Positions 42,151-50,868 of a DNA stretch of 64,000 nucleotides are shown here, one piece after another. Origin of the DNA: Nitrospirota bacterium (GTDB taxonomy: Bacteria; Nitrospirota; Nitrospiria; Nitrospirales; Nitrospiraceae); contig JBFMAX010000004.1 of the NCBI GenBank assembly GCA_040755395.1, positions 248,001-312,000 of the forward strand. Reading direction: 5' to 3'. A program made the translations under genes and the position numbers. Under the pieces are notes generated by a model, which had not been told where the DNA came from, made no database searches, and saw only the letters and a list, made by a program, of their open reading frames with translations. The first letter of the stretch is position 1, and the number at the start of each line of letters is the position of its first letter.

Positions 42151-42183
42151 TGTCCTGCTGCTCGGGCCGGAAGGAGGGCCACG

Positions 42184-42930
42184 ATGAAGACGCTCGCCGC
42201 GGACGTCGAGCCGAGTCTCAAACGGGCGCTCGAGGCGGTGTATCTGGGGCTAGTCCACAGCCGCTATTGGCTGCAGAACGAGTTTCTGCTTCTCGAGCGC
42301 TTTCTGCCTCCGGATCTGGTCGAGGCGCTGATCTCGGAAGCGGACGACCTCCGGTCCGGCATTCACCGTAATTATGTCCCCGGGCACAAGAAAGGCGGCA
42401 GCGTCAGCTTCTACGCGATCCGAGACCAGGCGCCGGTCACGCTGGCGCTGTACCAGTCGCCGGCGCTCCGCATGTTTCTCAATCGCCTGGCCGAATCGCA
42501 CCTGTTGCTCTGCCCGGAAGACGACCCCCATTCCTGCGCCCTCTACTACTACACCGAGCCGGGCGACCATATCGGGTTCCACTATGACACCTCCTATTAC
42601 AAGGGGAAGCGCTACACGGTTTTGATCGGGCTGGTCGAACGATCCGAACACTGTCGGCTGGTCGCGAGGCTCTATCAGGACCATCCGGAGCGGGAAATTC
42701 GCGAAATGCGAATCGCGATGGAGCCGGGAACCGTCGTCGTCTTCAACGGGGACAAGCTCTGGCACGCCGTGACGCCCCTGGGCAAGGGAGAGGAGCGCAT
42801 CATCCTGACCCTGCAATACGTCACGAATCAGGAGATGGGCCCATTCAAGCGGATGTTCTCCAATTTGAAGGACGCGTTCGCCTATTTCGGACCGGCGGTG
42901 CTGATGAGGAGAAGACCGGCGAAACAGTGA
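42184..42930 (+). CDS. 2-oxoglutarate/Fe(II)-dependent oxygenase (prolyl-4-hydroxylase-like)
   Basis: A 248-residue non-haem iron oxygenase. The double-stranded beta-helix carries the metal facial triad: H and D in GFHYDTSYY, and the distal H in DKLWHAVTPLG, with the 2-oxoglutarate-binding arginine in EERIILTLQY. Such enzymes hydroxylate proteins or small molecules. GGAAGGAGG lies seven bases before ATG 42184, whereas the longer open frame crosses the hairpin repeat. It follows two FGE-family genes and overlaps the next gene by four bases, so modification of a periplasmic or metalloprotein partner is possible but not shown. Confidence 0.85.
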   Translation: MKTLAADVEPSLKRALEAVYLGLVHSRYWLQNEFLLLERFLPPDLVEALISEADDLRSGIHRNYVPGHKKGGSVSFYAIRDQAPVTLALYQSPALRMFLNRLAESHLLLCPEDDPHSCALYYYTEPGDHIGFHYDTSYYKGKRYTVLIGLVERSEHCRLVARLYQDHPEREIREMRIAMEPGTVVVFNGDKLWHAVTPLGKGEERIILTLQYVTNQEMGPFKRMFSNLKDAFAYFGPAVLMRRRPAKQ

Positions 42931-43484
42931 CTCGATCGTTGCCACAATGCCGAGAGCCGCCATCGGTCATGGAACGGCAAGCCATCTCGCTGACCGTCAG
43001 GATCCCGGAAACCGAGGAAGCCCTGTTGTCGGCGGCGCTGCCCTTGGCGCATCTGGCGCCTCGCTATCAGCTCATCGAAACGGAGGGAGCCCTTCGCGTG
43101 CACGTCGCGCACTTTCCAGACCTGCCCTCGGAGATCTATCAGGCCGCCAGGCTGATCGGAGAAGCGCTCAGCCTCCCTCGGGTCTCTGTGACGATCAATT
43201 CGCGGTCCGTTATCAATCTCTCTAAATTCCTGAGCACGCTGCTGTGTTACGGAGAAAGTCTCGGCGAACAGGACAAGGGAGCCTATTGCGCCCGCCAGGC
43301 TGATCGAATCGGTGAAGCGGCGGGCTGTCCCGTGTGGACCTGCCATGCGCGCTGTCCGTTCATCTGCGCGCGGTGCCTGCAATTGGTCCGGAACGCCGGC
43401 GCGACGCCGGTCGAGGAGCAACTCAAGACGATCGCAGTGCTCGCGGAGGTGGACTGGTGTCCGAATCTCAAATGGCATAACTAA
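42927..43484 (+). CDS. Hypothetical protein with a Cys-rich C-terminal half
   Basis: A 185-residue protein, no family recognised. The first ~110 residues are of mixed alpha/beta character (ISLTVRIPETEEALLSAALP, IYQAARLIGEALSLPRVSVTINSRSV). The second half has eight cysteines (LLCYG, YCARQ, GCPVWTCHARCPFICARCLQL, DWCPN), with the central cluster C-x4-C-x3-C-x3-C-x2-C fit for metal binding. It overlaps the oxygenase gene by four bases (GTGA), so the two are coupled. The alternative start at ATG 42969 is equally plausible. It may be a metallochaperone or substrate of the oxygenase. Confidence 0.68.
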   Translation: MTRSLPQCREPPSVMERQAISLTVRIPETEEALLSAALPLAHLAPRYQLIETEGALRVHVAHFPDLPSEIYQAARLIGEALSLPRVSVTINSRSVINLSKFLSTLLCYGESLGEQDKGAYCARQADRIGEAAGCPVWTCHARCPFICARCLQLVRNAGATPVEEQLKTIAVLAEVDWCPNLKWHN

Positions 43485-43540
43485 TCAACGTCTCGGGGCC
43501 GGCCGAGGAATCATGCAACACACGATAAGGAGGCAAGAGC

Positions 43541-44239
43541 ATGATCGACGGCTGGCTCAGGAGAAAACTATGCAGATTCACTGGAGTACTGCTCATTGTC
43601 GGGATGGGGCTGGGGACGCTTTCACCGGCGTCGGCGGAGGAAACCGGCAACATGGTCGTCTTCAAGGGCGGATTCATGCGGCTGAACAGCGACCGGGCGA
43701 ATGAAGTTTTTACGGATGCGCAGAATGTCAACAGTAAGGGTTTCAATGATGGCCAGAACGGTTGGTACGTTGGTGCGTGGTTGGACAATGTGCTGTCGAA
43801 AGATTCCTGGGGCCTGATGAGCGGTGTCTGGGCCATGGGGGAGATCGGGCTTCAATTCAATCGGATTAGTTCCCGGACGGTTCAAAGTCCTCCGGCTGCC
43901 GGACTCGCGAGTGGTGCCCTTGACGGCGGAACTAACAACCAACGGAAGCTGCAACTGACCATGGTGACGATCGACATCGCGCCGAAGCTCAAGTTCATGG
44001 AGGGCAGTGCATTTCGGCCGTGGCTCATCCCGGTCGGGTTGGATATTCATGTGATCAGCCCTCCGTCGAATCAGACGCAGTATCTGGATGTTGGGGTGCA
44101 GTTCGCCGGGGGATTCGAGTACCGTGTATGGAAGGCGTTTCATGTGGGAGCCGATGTGCGCTATCACCTGGCGGCCAACATGACCAATACGGAGAACAGC
44201 TATTTCCAGGTCGGACCCTATGTCGGGATCGCGTTCTGA
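43541..44239 (+). CDS. Outer-membrane beta-barrel (porin-like) protein
   Basis: A 232-residue exported protein with a signal peptide (FTGVLLIVGMGLGTLSPASA). The mature part is rich in alternating aromatic strands (VVFKGGFMRLNSD, GWYVGAWLDNVL, GLMSGVWAMGEIGLQFNRI, AGGFEYRVWKAFHVGADVRYHLAANM) and ends in aromatic phenylalanine after VGPYVGIAF, as expected for insertion by the Bam machinery. The size fits an eight-stranded barrel. AAGGAGG lies seven bases before ATG 43541. Function unknown; possible uptake or structural role near the copper enzymes. Confidence 0.78.
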   Translation: MIDGWLRRKLCRFTGVLLIVGMGLGTLSPASAEETGNMVVFKGGFMRLNSDRANEVFTDAQNVNSKGFNDGQNGWYVGAWLDNVLSKDSWGLMSGVWAMGEIGLQFNRISSRTVQSPPAAGLASGALDGGTNNQRKLQLTMVTIDIAPKLKFMEGSAFRPWLIPVGLDIHVISPPSNQTQYLDVGVQFAGGFEYRVWKAFHVGADVRYHLAANMTNTENSYFQVGPYVGIAF

Positions 44240-44261
44240 TGAATCGTACGCGCGGGTGGGA

Positions 44262-44337
44262 CGGGCGCGAAAGGCGAGACGTGTTCCATCTTCGAGCAGA
44301 AGTCCCGCTCGCGCTTGTCGCGCTTGTCTCGCTCGGT
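44262..44337. repeat. Palindromic word repeat (GCGAAAG/GCGAGAC words)
   Basis: GGGACGGGCGCGAAAGGCGA mirrors CGCTCGCGCTTGTCGCGCTT on the other side of a ~30-base spacer. The right arm runs up to the start codon of the radical SAM gene. Confidence 0.6.
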
Positions 44338-44338
44338 G

Positions 44339-45493
44339 ATGGCCATGCATCCGCCACCTCGTCTCGTCTACTGGGAGCTCACCAAGCGCTGCAATCTGCG
44401 CTGCGCCCACTGCCGGGCCGTGCCGGAGGCGGAGGCCGATCCCTCCGAGTTGACCACGGCGGAGGGCTTCAGGCTGATCGACGAACTCGCGCTGATCGGC
44501 CGGCCGCTGCTGGTGCTGACCGGCGGAGAGCCGCTTCTGCGGGATGATCTCTTAGTCCTCGCCAACTATGCCCGGCGTCGTGGGCTGCCCTCGGCGCTCG
44601 CCACGAACGGGACGCTGGTCACCCGCGCGATCGCCCGGCACATCGTCTCCGCGGGATTCACGCGGGTGTCGATCAGCCTCGACTGCCCCGACGCGGAGAC
44701 GCACGATGCCTTCCGCCGTGTGGCCGGAGCTTTCGATGCGGCTGTGGACGGGTTCATTCACCTCAAGGAACTCGGGATGTCCCTGCAGGTCAACACCACC
44801 GTCACGAACCACAACCGGGACCGGTTGGAAGAGATCTATGAGCTGGTGCGGAAACTGGGCGCCGCAGCCTGGCACCTCTTCCTGCTCGTCCCGGTCGGCT
44901 GCGGGCTGGAGATCGGCCCATCCCTGCAACTGACCGCGCGTGACTATGAAGCGGTCCTGTGGTGGATCGACGAGTTAGCCGAACGGGAGACCATGGAGAT
45001 CCGGACAATCTGTGCGCCGCACATCCAGCGGATTCGGTTGCAGCGGCAAGAGTTGCAACGGGGTAACGGGATAACGGGACAACGGGGTACGGGGGGAAGT
45101 CCCGCTATCCCGCTATCCCACTACCCCGCTACGTACCCCGTTACACCCTTACCTCTCTACCCCTCTACCCCGGCAGTTCGAAGAGGCTGTCTGGCCGGGA
45201 GTGAGATCTGCTTCGTCTCGCATCGTGGCGAGGTGTTCCCGTGCGGCTATTTGCCGTTCAAAGCGGGCGACCTTCGACGGCAATCCTTCGCCGACGTGTG
45301 GGCCGCATCGCCGGTGTTCGCCGACCTCCGCGATCCGGACCGCCTCATGGGCAAGTGCGGGGGGTGCGAATACCGAATCGTCTGCGGCGGCTGCCGCGCC
45401 CGCGCGTTCGGCCAGACCGGCCATTACCTCGGCGAAGAACCGGCCTGTCTCTATCTGCCCCAGCGGATCAGCGCGGCCGGCGCGACACGATGA
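44339..45493 (+). CDS. Radical SAM/SPASM protein with an in-frame palindromic repeat insert
   Basis: A 384-residue iron-sulfur enzyme. The radical SAM cluster is C18-x3-C22-x2-C25 (RCNLRCAHC), followed by the SAM-binding GGEPLL and the strand SISLDCPDAETHDAF. The C-terminal SPASM part has GCLAGSEICF, FPCGY, CGGCEYRIVCGGC and PACLY, able to bind further clusters. NirJ/AhbD- or PqqE-like proteins share this layout; substrate unknown. Between the barrel and SPASM parts (residues ~240-280) lies a proline/tyrosine-rich stretch encoded by a palindromic word repeat, in frame. ATG 44339 is chosen because the earlier TTG lies inside another repeat. Confidence 0.83.
   Translation: MAMHPPPRLVYWELTKRCNLRCAHCRAVPEAEADPSELTTAEGFRLIDELALIGRPLLVLTGGEPLLRDDLLVLANYARRRGLPSALATNGTLVTRAIARHIVSAGFTRVSISLDCPDAETHDAFRRVAGAFDAAVDGFIHLKELGMSLQVNTTVTNHNRDRLEEIYELVRKLGAAAWHLFLLVPVGCGLEIGPSLQLTARDYEAVLWWIDELAERETMEIRTICAPHIQRIRLQRQELQRGNGITGQRGTGGSPAIPLSHYPATYPVTPLPLYPSTPAVRRGCLAGSEICFVSHRGEVFPCGYLPFKAGDLRRQSFADVWAASPVFADLRDPDRLMGKCGGCEYRIVCGGCRARAFGQTGHYLGEEPACLYLPQRISAAGATR
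45055..45172. repeat. Palindromic word repeat (GGGATAAC words) inside a coding sequence
   Basis: GGGTAACGGGATAACGGGAC and ACGGGGTACGGGGG on the left mirror CCCGCTATCCCGCTATCCCA and ACGTACCCCGTTACACCC on the right. The whole ~118-base unit lies within the radical SAM gene and keeps the reading frame. It adds about 40 residues between conserved domains. Confidence 0.85.
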
Positions 45494-45512
45494 CACCGCG
45501 GTGCTTGGTGCC

Positions 45513-47163
45513 ATGCAGTCGGCTTCCTATCTCTACGCGCGCCTGTTCGGGCTGGGCGCCGCTCATGCCTTCGGGATCCCCGGGGACCTCATCCTGCCGT
45601 TGTACGCCGAGTTGGAGCGGAGCCCGATCCGGCCGATCCTGACCACCCACGAACCCTCCGCCGGTTTCGCCGCCGATGCCTATGCCCGCCTCAGGGGAAT
45701 AGGCCTGGCCGTCGGCACCTATGGAGCCGGCGCGCTCAATATGGTGAATGCCATCGCCCAGGCCTATGCCGAGAAATCGCCGGTGCTGGTCCTGAGCGGG
45801 GCGCCCGCTCTGGCCGGCCGCTCGCCTGAACTGTTGATCCATCATAAAGTCAAGACCTTCGAGACCCAGCGGCACATCTATGAACACGTCACCGTGGCCG
45901 CCGTGGCGTTGGAAGATCCGACGAGGGCGTCTGCGGACATCGACCGCGTCATCGACGCGGTACGCCGAGAGAAGCGGCCCGGGTACGTGGAGATTCCGTG
46001 CGACATGGTACGGGCGGACATCGGCAAGCGCGGCGCGGCCGCCGTTCCGGTCAGCGAGCGGGATGAGGCGGCGTTGGCCGAAGCGATGCAGGAGATCACG
46101 ACCCGCTTCAACCGGAGCCGTCACCCGGTGATCCTTGGCGGGGGTCGAGATCATGCGGCTGGGGCTCAGGGATCGTCTTATTCAGCTCGCCGAACGGCAC
46201 GGGCTTCCGGTCTCGACGTCCTTTATGGGAAAAGCCGTCTTCCCGGAGCACCATCCAAATTTCATCGGGACATACATGGGCGCGGCCGGCCATCCGTACT
46301 CGCGCCGCATGGTCGAAGAAGCGGATTGTCTCCTCATGTTAGGCGCCTGGCTCACCGATACCGAGACCGGCCTGTTCACGAGCGCGATCAAGCGGGAATC
46401 CATGATTCAGGTCCTGGCCAACGAAATCGTCATCAGCCATCACCGGTATGAGCGCGTGGGCTTGGTCGAGGTCATGACCTCGCTGCTTGCGGAAAGGAAG
46501 ATCACGCCGCGGACGTTCAAGAACGAGTATGTGCCCGAGAGGCCGGACTCGCGCGGAGAGTCGCTGATCGCGGGCGTCTTTGCGGAATTGAGCCGTCTGG
46601 ACGACCAGCTCTACGTGTTCACCACCGATGCCGGCGATTGTCTGTTCGGCTCGGTGGAACTCAACGCGGAGCTGATCCTGAATCCCGGCTACTATGCCAG
46701 CATGGGCTTCGGCGTGCCGGCCGCGCTGGGCGCCGGCTTGGCCCTGCCGGACCGCCGGCCGATCGCTCTCGTGGGCGACGGCGGATTCCAGATGACCGGG
46801 ATGGAGATCGCCACGTTGGTGCGGTACGGGGTGCACGCCGTCGTGATCGTGCTCAACAACCGGGGGTATCGCAGCCTGGAAGCCTTGGGCGCTCCGCCGA
46901 CCATTTGCGACATCCCGGCTTGGGACTATGTGATGATTACTGAAGCGCTGGGTGCGACCGGCGTGCGAGTCGGAACACGGGATGGATTCCGCAGCGCGCT
47001 CCATGCCGCCTGCCACCGGCCGGGTGTGACCGTCATCGAAGTGATGATCGATCCCTCCGATCATTCGCTCGCGCTCGACCGGCTTCGAGCCGCTGTCCTC
47101 TCGCAGCGAGAAACAACCGGACCCGCGGCGGACCCCTCGCGATCAGCCGGGCCGGACCGATAG
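45513..47163 (+). pseudogene. ThDP-dependent decarboxylase/synthase-like enzyme with one frameshift
   Basis: Thiamine-diphosphate enzyme of the pyruvate/indolepyruvate decarboxylase-acetolactate synthase superfamily. The first frame (to ~46140) has FGIPGDLILPLYAEL, THEPSAGFAADAYARL with the catalytic glutamate, and VEIPCDMV. The second frame continues with the central domain (RLIQLAERHGLPVSTSFMGKA) and the C-terminal ThDP site (VGDGGFQMTGMEIATL...NNRGY). A single extra base near 46135-46144 (a G5 run) joins VILGG to VEIMRLGL; removing it gives one 549-residue protein. Length 1,651 is one more than a multiple of three. Either a young pseudogene or a base-calling error. Confidence 0.85.
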
Positions 47164-47173
47164 GACTGGCTCT

Positions 47174-47650
47174 ATGACGGTGTTGGTAGTCTGGCTCCAT
47201 CTGCTCGCGGCGGTCAGTTGGATCGGCGGGATGGTGTTTCTCTCCGTCGTGCTGGTGCCGACTCTAAAGGTCGGATGGAGCGCGGCTCAGCGGGCGATCT
47301 TGTTCAGAACGGTCGCATTGAAGTTCCGGTTTGTTGTGTGGGTCTCGGTCGGCGTCCTGGTGGCGACCGGCCCCGCGCTCCTCGCATTGCGGGGTCTCTC
47401 CCTACTCGAGCCGAGCCGCTGGTCCTCCGTGTTGACCGCCAAATTGTTTCTTGTCCTGACGCTCCTCGCCCTGACAGGGGCCCATGATTTCGTGGTCGGA
47501 CCCCGCGTCGGCCGAATCCAGCAACAACCGGAAGCCGATCGAACGGAGATGGATCGCCTCCTGGTTGCCTGGTCGCCGTGGATCGCGCGCCTCTCGCTCG
47601 TGTTGGCGCTGGGCATTCTTTTTCTGGCCGTCGCCCTTGTCCGCACGTGA
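47174..47650 (+). CDS. CopD-like four-helix membrane protein
   Basis: A 158-residue inner-membrane protein with four hydrophobic segments. WLHLLAAVSWIGGMVFLSVVLVP carries the His/Trp motif of CopD-type proteins, and LTAKLFLVLTLLALTGAHDFVVGPRVG contains further histidine and arginine residues. Small members of this family are linked to copper or haem handling and to cytochrome-like functions. It follows the ThDP enzyme by ten bases and precedes a short disturbed frame. Its exact role is unknown, but the window's other copper proteins make a copper-related function plausible. Confidence 0.78.
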   Translation: MTVLVVWLHLLAAVSWIGGMVFLSVVLVPTLKVGWSAAQRAILFRTVALKFRFVVWVSVGVLVATGPALLALRGLSLLEPSRWSSVLTAKLFLVLTLLALTGAHDFVVGPRVGRIQQQPEADRTEMDRLLVAWSPWIARLSLVLALGILFLAVALVRT

Positions 47651-47945
47651 AGCTGAGTGCCAAGCGGGCGGTTGTGAGCAGCTTGCGCCGCGATCCAGAG
47701 CAGGCTACCCTGGCGATCGATGCGCAGCGGAGAAGACTCGCGCAACAACCGGATCGCCGGTTTCCTTGCCAAGGACCGTCTGTCGGACCCGCGACGAACT
47801 GGCCGGGGCGGAGGCCGGCGCGATTCTCGGCCGCCCGCGCGAGGCGCCGGAGGTGGCGGTGATGCCGCATTCCGATAGCCCCGCGGTAATGACGACCGTC
47901 CGGAACGCCTGCGCGCAGGCCGACTACGAGTTCGGCGATCTCTAA
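47647..47945 (+). pseudogene. Short disrupted coding region, family unknown
   Basis: GTG 47647 overlaps the CopD-like stop (GTGA) and opens with VKLSAKRAVVSSLRRDPEQ...IDAQRRRLAQQPDRRF. That frame then degenerates, while another frame continues with strong coding bias (DELAGAEAGAILGRPREAPE, AVMPHSDSPAVMTTVRNACA) to a stop at 47945. A single frameshift near 47760 would join the two into a protein of about 98 residues. No family was recognised. The call rests on codon bias and coupling to the upstream gene. Confidence 0.4.
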
Positions 47946-47948
47946 CGC

Positions 47949-48018
47949 GCGGGCGAGTAGCTAGCAGCGAATAGCTCAGAGCTATGTGCTGTTCGCTATC
48001 GGTTACTTGCTAGCTTCA
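47949..48018. repeat. Palindromic word repeat (TAGCAGC/AATAGCT words)
   Basis: GCGAGTAGCTAGCAGCGAAT and AGCTCAGAGCT on the left mirror GCTGTTCGCTATCGGTTACT and TGCTAGCTT on the right. It ends 17 bases before the DUF488 gene. Confidence 0.7.
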
Positions 48019-48035
48019 ATGGAGGAAGGCCGTCC

Positions 48036-48395
48036 ATGATCCGAATCGAGCGGGTGTATGACCTCAAACGGCGCGGCAGCGGCGCCTATTTTCTCGTGGA
48101 CCGGCTTTGGCCGCGCGGGGTGAAGAAAGAGACGCTCCGCCTCGACGGCTGGCTCAAAGACGTCGCGCCGAGCGACACGCTTCGCACGTGGTTCGCCCAC
48201 GACCCGAAAAAGTGGCCTGAGTTTCAGCGCCGATATTTCGCGGAGCTCGACCGCAACCCCGAGGCCTGGCGTCCGCTGCTGGATGCGGCGCGATCCGGCA
48301 TGGTGACGCTGTTATTCGGCGCCAAAGATCTCGAGCGCAACAACGCCGTGGCGCTGAAGTCTTATCTCGAAGCCAAGTTGCGCGCCGCGCCGTAG
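48036..48395 (+). CDS. DUF488 (YeaO-like) family protein
   Basis: A 119-residue cytoplasmic protein of the DUF488 family. Conserved blocks are IERVYDLKRRGSGAYFLVDRLWPRG, LDGWLKDVAPSDTLRTWFAHDP and WPEFQRRYFAEL, and the last third includes TLLFGAKDLERNNAVALKSYLE. Biochemical function is not established for this family. GGAGGAAGG precedes ATG 48036. It stands alone after a palindromic repeat and before the Mla-type operon; nothing in the position suggests a pathway. Confidence 0.9.
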   Translation: MIRIERVYDLKRRGSGAYFLVDRLWPRGVKKETLRLDGWLKDVAPSDTLRTWFAHDPKKWPEFQRRYFAELDRNPEAWRPLLDAARSGMVTLLFGAKDLERNNAVALKSYLEAKLRAAP

Positions 48396-48658
48396 TCCAC
48401 CAACCGGCGGCCGTCTTGGCGTCTCCCGTCAAGAACGCTCTCGGCTACGGACCCTGCTCGCCGGACCTGCGGGACGCGTGATGACCCCCCAACAAGCATC
48501 CCGCTCTGAGTGCCGATTTCATCGGCTTCCGTGGGGCGGTCGAGGCGGCTAGAGAAGCGGCGCGACCTGACCGCGTCTTTATGCGAGAATAAGAAAAGAC
48601 GCGAAGGTGAGGCGCCCCCCGCTTCGAGGGGAAAGGCGGAGCGCGGCGGGTTTCACCC

Positions 48659-49780
48659 ATGAAGGAGTATCCCCAAGCGAGTCGATTGTGGACCGATGGC
48701 GGCACGGTCCACATTGCCGGGGCCTGGACCTTGGCGGAACTGCCGGCGATCGAACGGGCGATGACCGCCGCTGCTTGGCCGTCGGGCCATGACCTGGTGT
48801 GGGACGCCGGCCGGGTCACCGCGATGGATTCGGGCGGGGCGGTCTTGCTCCACCGGACGCTGGCGCGGCTCGAACGCCAGGGAAGGCGGGTCGCGCTGCG
48901 CGGGCTGCGCCCCGAGTTCGCCGAACTGTTGAGGCTGGTCTCCGCGCATGGGACCCAGGTCGGACTGGAGCCGGCCGGGCCATCGGGGAACTGGCTGGAA
49001 GGTATCGGGGTCCTCGTATGGAACCGCCTGCAACAATGGATCGGCGGTCTGGGATTCTTGGGAGAGAGCGCCGTCGCGCTGGTCCGGTCGCTGGCCGCGC
49101 CGCGCTCGATCCGGTGGCGCGCGCTGTGGAACAGTCTGGAGCTGGATGGGTTCAACGCGTTGCCGATCATCGGGCTGCTCACGTTCCTGATGGGAATCGT
49201 GATCGCCTATCAGGGAGCCGAGCAGTTGCGGACCGTCGGCGCCAACATCTTCATCGTGGATCTCGTGGGCATCGCCCTGCTGCGGGAAATCGCGCCGCTC
49301 GTGACCGCCATTCTGGTGGCCGGCCGATCGGGGTCGGCGTACACGGCCCAGATCGGGACCATGAAGGTCACCGAGGAATTGGACGCGCTCCGCACGTTGG
49401 GGCTGTCGCCGATGAAGGTGCTGGTGTTGCCCAAGGTCTTGTCGTTGGCGATCGCCCTGCCGCTGCTGACGGTCTATGCGGACGTGGTGGGGGTTTTCGG
49501 CGGCATGCTGATCGCGGCGAGCCAGTTGAGCGTGACGTTTCTCGAATTCCTGACCCGTTTCGAGGAAGCGATCGCGTTGCGGCATTTCCTGATCGGCGTG
49601 GTGAAGGCGCCGGTGTTCGCGGCGATCATCGCGCTGGTCGGCTGCTATCAGGGTTTCCAGATCCGCGGGGGCGTGGACGACGTCGGCCGCCGCACGACGA
49701 TCAGCGTGGTCCAGAGCATCTTTCTCGTCATCGTGTTCGATGCGTTCTTCTCGATCCTCTTGAGCTGGTGGAAGCTGTGA
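48659..49780 (+). CDS. mlaE: MlaE-family lipid ABC transporter permease with N-terminal STAS domain
   Basis: A 373-residue inner-membrane permease of an MCE/Mla-type phospholipid transport system. Residues ~1-110 are a STAS-like domain (VHIAGAWTLAELPAIERAM, WDAGRVTAMDSGGAVLLHRTLARL), which in other members lies in a separate MlaB protein. The remaining ~250 residues are the MlaE permease (FNALPIIGLLTFLMGIVIAYQGAEQL, EIAPLVTAILVAGRSGSAYTAQIGTMKVTEELDAL, FFSILLSW). It is the first of four genes: permease, ATPase, MCE protein, lipoprotein. GC-rich palindromes separate it from the next gene. Confidence 0.93.
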   Translation: MKEYPQASRLWTDGGTVHIAGAWTLAELPAIERAMTAAAWPSGHDLVWDAGRVTAMDSGGAVLLHRTLARLERQGRRVALRGLRPEFAELLRLVSAHGTQVGLEPAGPSGNWLEGIGVLVWNRLQQWIGGLGFLGESAVALVRSLAAPRSIRWRALWNSLELDGFNALPIIGLLTFLMGIVIAYQGAEQLRTVGANIFIVDLVGIALLREIAPLVTAILVAGRSGSAYTAQIGTMKVTEELDALRTLGLSPMKVLVLPKVLSLAIALPLLTVYADVVGVFGGMLIAASQLSVTFLEFLTRFEEAIALRHFLIGVVKAPVFAAIIALVGCYQGFQIRGGVDDVGRRTTISVVQSIFLVIVFDAFFSILLSWWKL

Positions 49781-49781
49781 A

Positions 49782-49955
49782 GCGCGGGACTCGGGCGACT
49801 GGCGAGACGGGCGCGAAGCGCGCGAGGGGCGAGACTCGCGCGGTCTCGCCTGCGAGAAACGCGGGAATAGCGCGACTTGCGCGAAAGGGAAGAAGCCGGA
49901 TCCACCCGTCCCGCTTGTCGCGCGTTTCGCGCCTTTTTCGCGCAGCGCGAGCAGG
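49782..49955. repeat. GC-rich palindromic word repeat (GCGCGA/GCGAGAC words)
   Basis: Words such as GCGGGACTCGGGCGACTGGC, GCGAGACGGGCGCGAAGCG and GCGCGACTTGCGCGAAAGGG run in tandem. Complementary words occur to the right (CCCGCTTGTCGCGCGTTTCG, CGCCTTTTTCGCGCAGCGCG). It fills the whole gap between the permease and ATPase genes. Confidence 0.75.
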
Positions 49956-49958
49956 GGC

Positions 49959-50789
49959 ATGGTAACCACAGGCCGAGGTGAGACGAAGACCGGGAGTGAC
50001 TTCGAGGGCGTCGGCACGCCGCTCATCGACGTCCGTCACGTTTCTACGCGGTTCGGCGAAGCGGTGGTGCACGAGGACGTGAGCCTCACGGTGTACCGAG
50101 GAGAAGTCTTCGCCATCGCGGGGGGCAACGGCAGCGGCAAATCGACCCTGCTGCGCGAGATCATCGGGCTTCTGAAGCCGACTTCCGGGACGATCCGGGT
50201 GTTCGGCCGGGAATGCGCCGGTCTCAGCGAAGCCGGCGTCCGAGCCCTGCACCGCCGCTGCGGCGTGATGTTTCAACACGGGGCGTTGTTCAGTTCCCTG
50301 ACCGTGGCGGAAAACGTCGCGGTCCCGCTGCGGGAGCACACCGGTGTGAGCCCCGGCCTGGTCCGTGACATTGCCATGTTCAAGATCGCGCTGACCGGCC
50401 TCCCGCCGTCGGCCGCCGACAAGTACCCCAACGAGCTGAGCGGCGGCATGCGGAAACGGGCGGCGCTGGCCCGCGCGATTGCGCTCGATCCGGAGCTGCT
50501 CTTCCTCGACGAACCGACCTCCGGTCTCGATCCGATCAGCGCGGGGGCGTTCGACGACCTGGTCAAGGAGCTCAAGAAACTGCTGGGGTTGACGATCGTG
50601 ATGGTGACGCACGATCTCGACTCGCTCTGGCGGGTGGCCGATCGGGTGGCAGTCCTGGGGAACGGCAGGGTGCTGGGGATCGGCACGATGGAGGAATTGT
50701 CCCGGTCCGCCGATCCGCTGATCCGCGAGTATTTCCACGGCCCGCGAGGGCGGGCGGCGAGGGAACAGCGTGAAAGACGTGAAGCGTGA
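49959..50789 (+). CDS. mlaF: MlaF-family ABC transporter ATP-binding protein
   Basis: A 276-residue ATPase that powers the MlaE permease. The motifs are complete: Walker A GGNGSGKST, Q-loop MFQHGALFSSLTV, signature LSGGMRKRAALARAIAL, Walker B LLFLDEPTSGLDP, and the H-loop in MVTHDLDS. About 20 residues precede the domain. ATG 49959 is the first start after the repeat; one at a later position would remove part of strand one. It is the second gene of the operon. Confidence 0.94.
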   Translation: MVTTGRGETKTGSDFEGVGTPLIDVRHVSTRFGEAVVHEDVSLTVYRGEVFAIAGGNGSGKSTLLREIIGLLKPTSGTIRVFGRECAGLSEAGVRALHRRCGVMFQHGALFSSLTVAENVAVPLREHTGVSPGLVRDIAMFKIALTGLPPSAADKYPNELSGGMRKRAALARAIALDPELLFLDEPTSGLDPISAGAFDDLVKELKKLLGLTIVMVTHDLDSLWRVADRVAVLGNGRVLGIGTMEELSRSADPLIREYFHGPRGRAAREQRERREA

Positions 50790-50866
50790 CAACCGCGAGA
50801 AAAGCGGGACATGCAGGAAAAGCGCGACTTGCGCTCGTCGCGCGCCTCCCGCGTGAGAGGATACGG
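50788..50866. repeat. GC-rich palindromic word repeat
   Basis: CCGCGAGAAAAGCGGGACAT and GGAAAAGCGCGACTTGCGC mirror CTCGTCGCGCGCCTCCCGCG on the right. It fills the gap between the ATPase and MCE genes, using the same type of word as the repeat at 49782. Confidence 0.65.
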
Positions 50867-50868
50867 AG

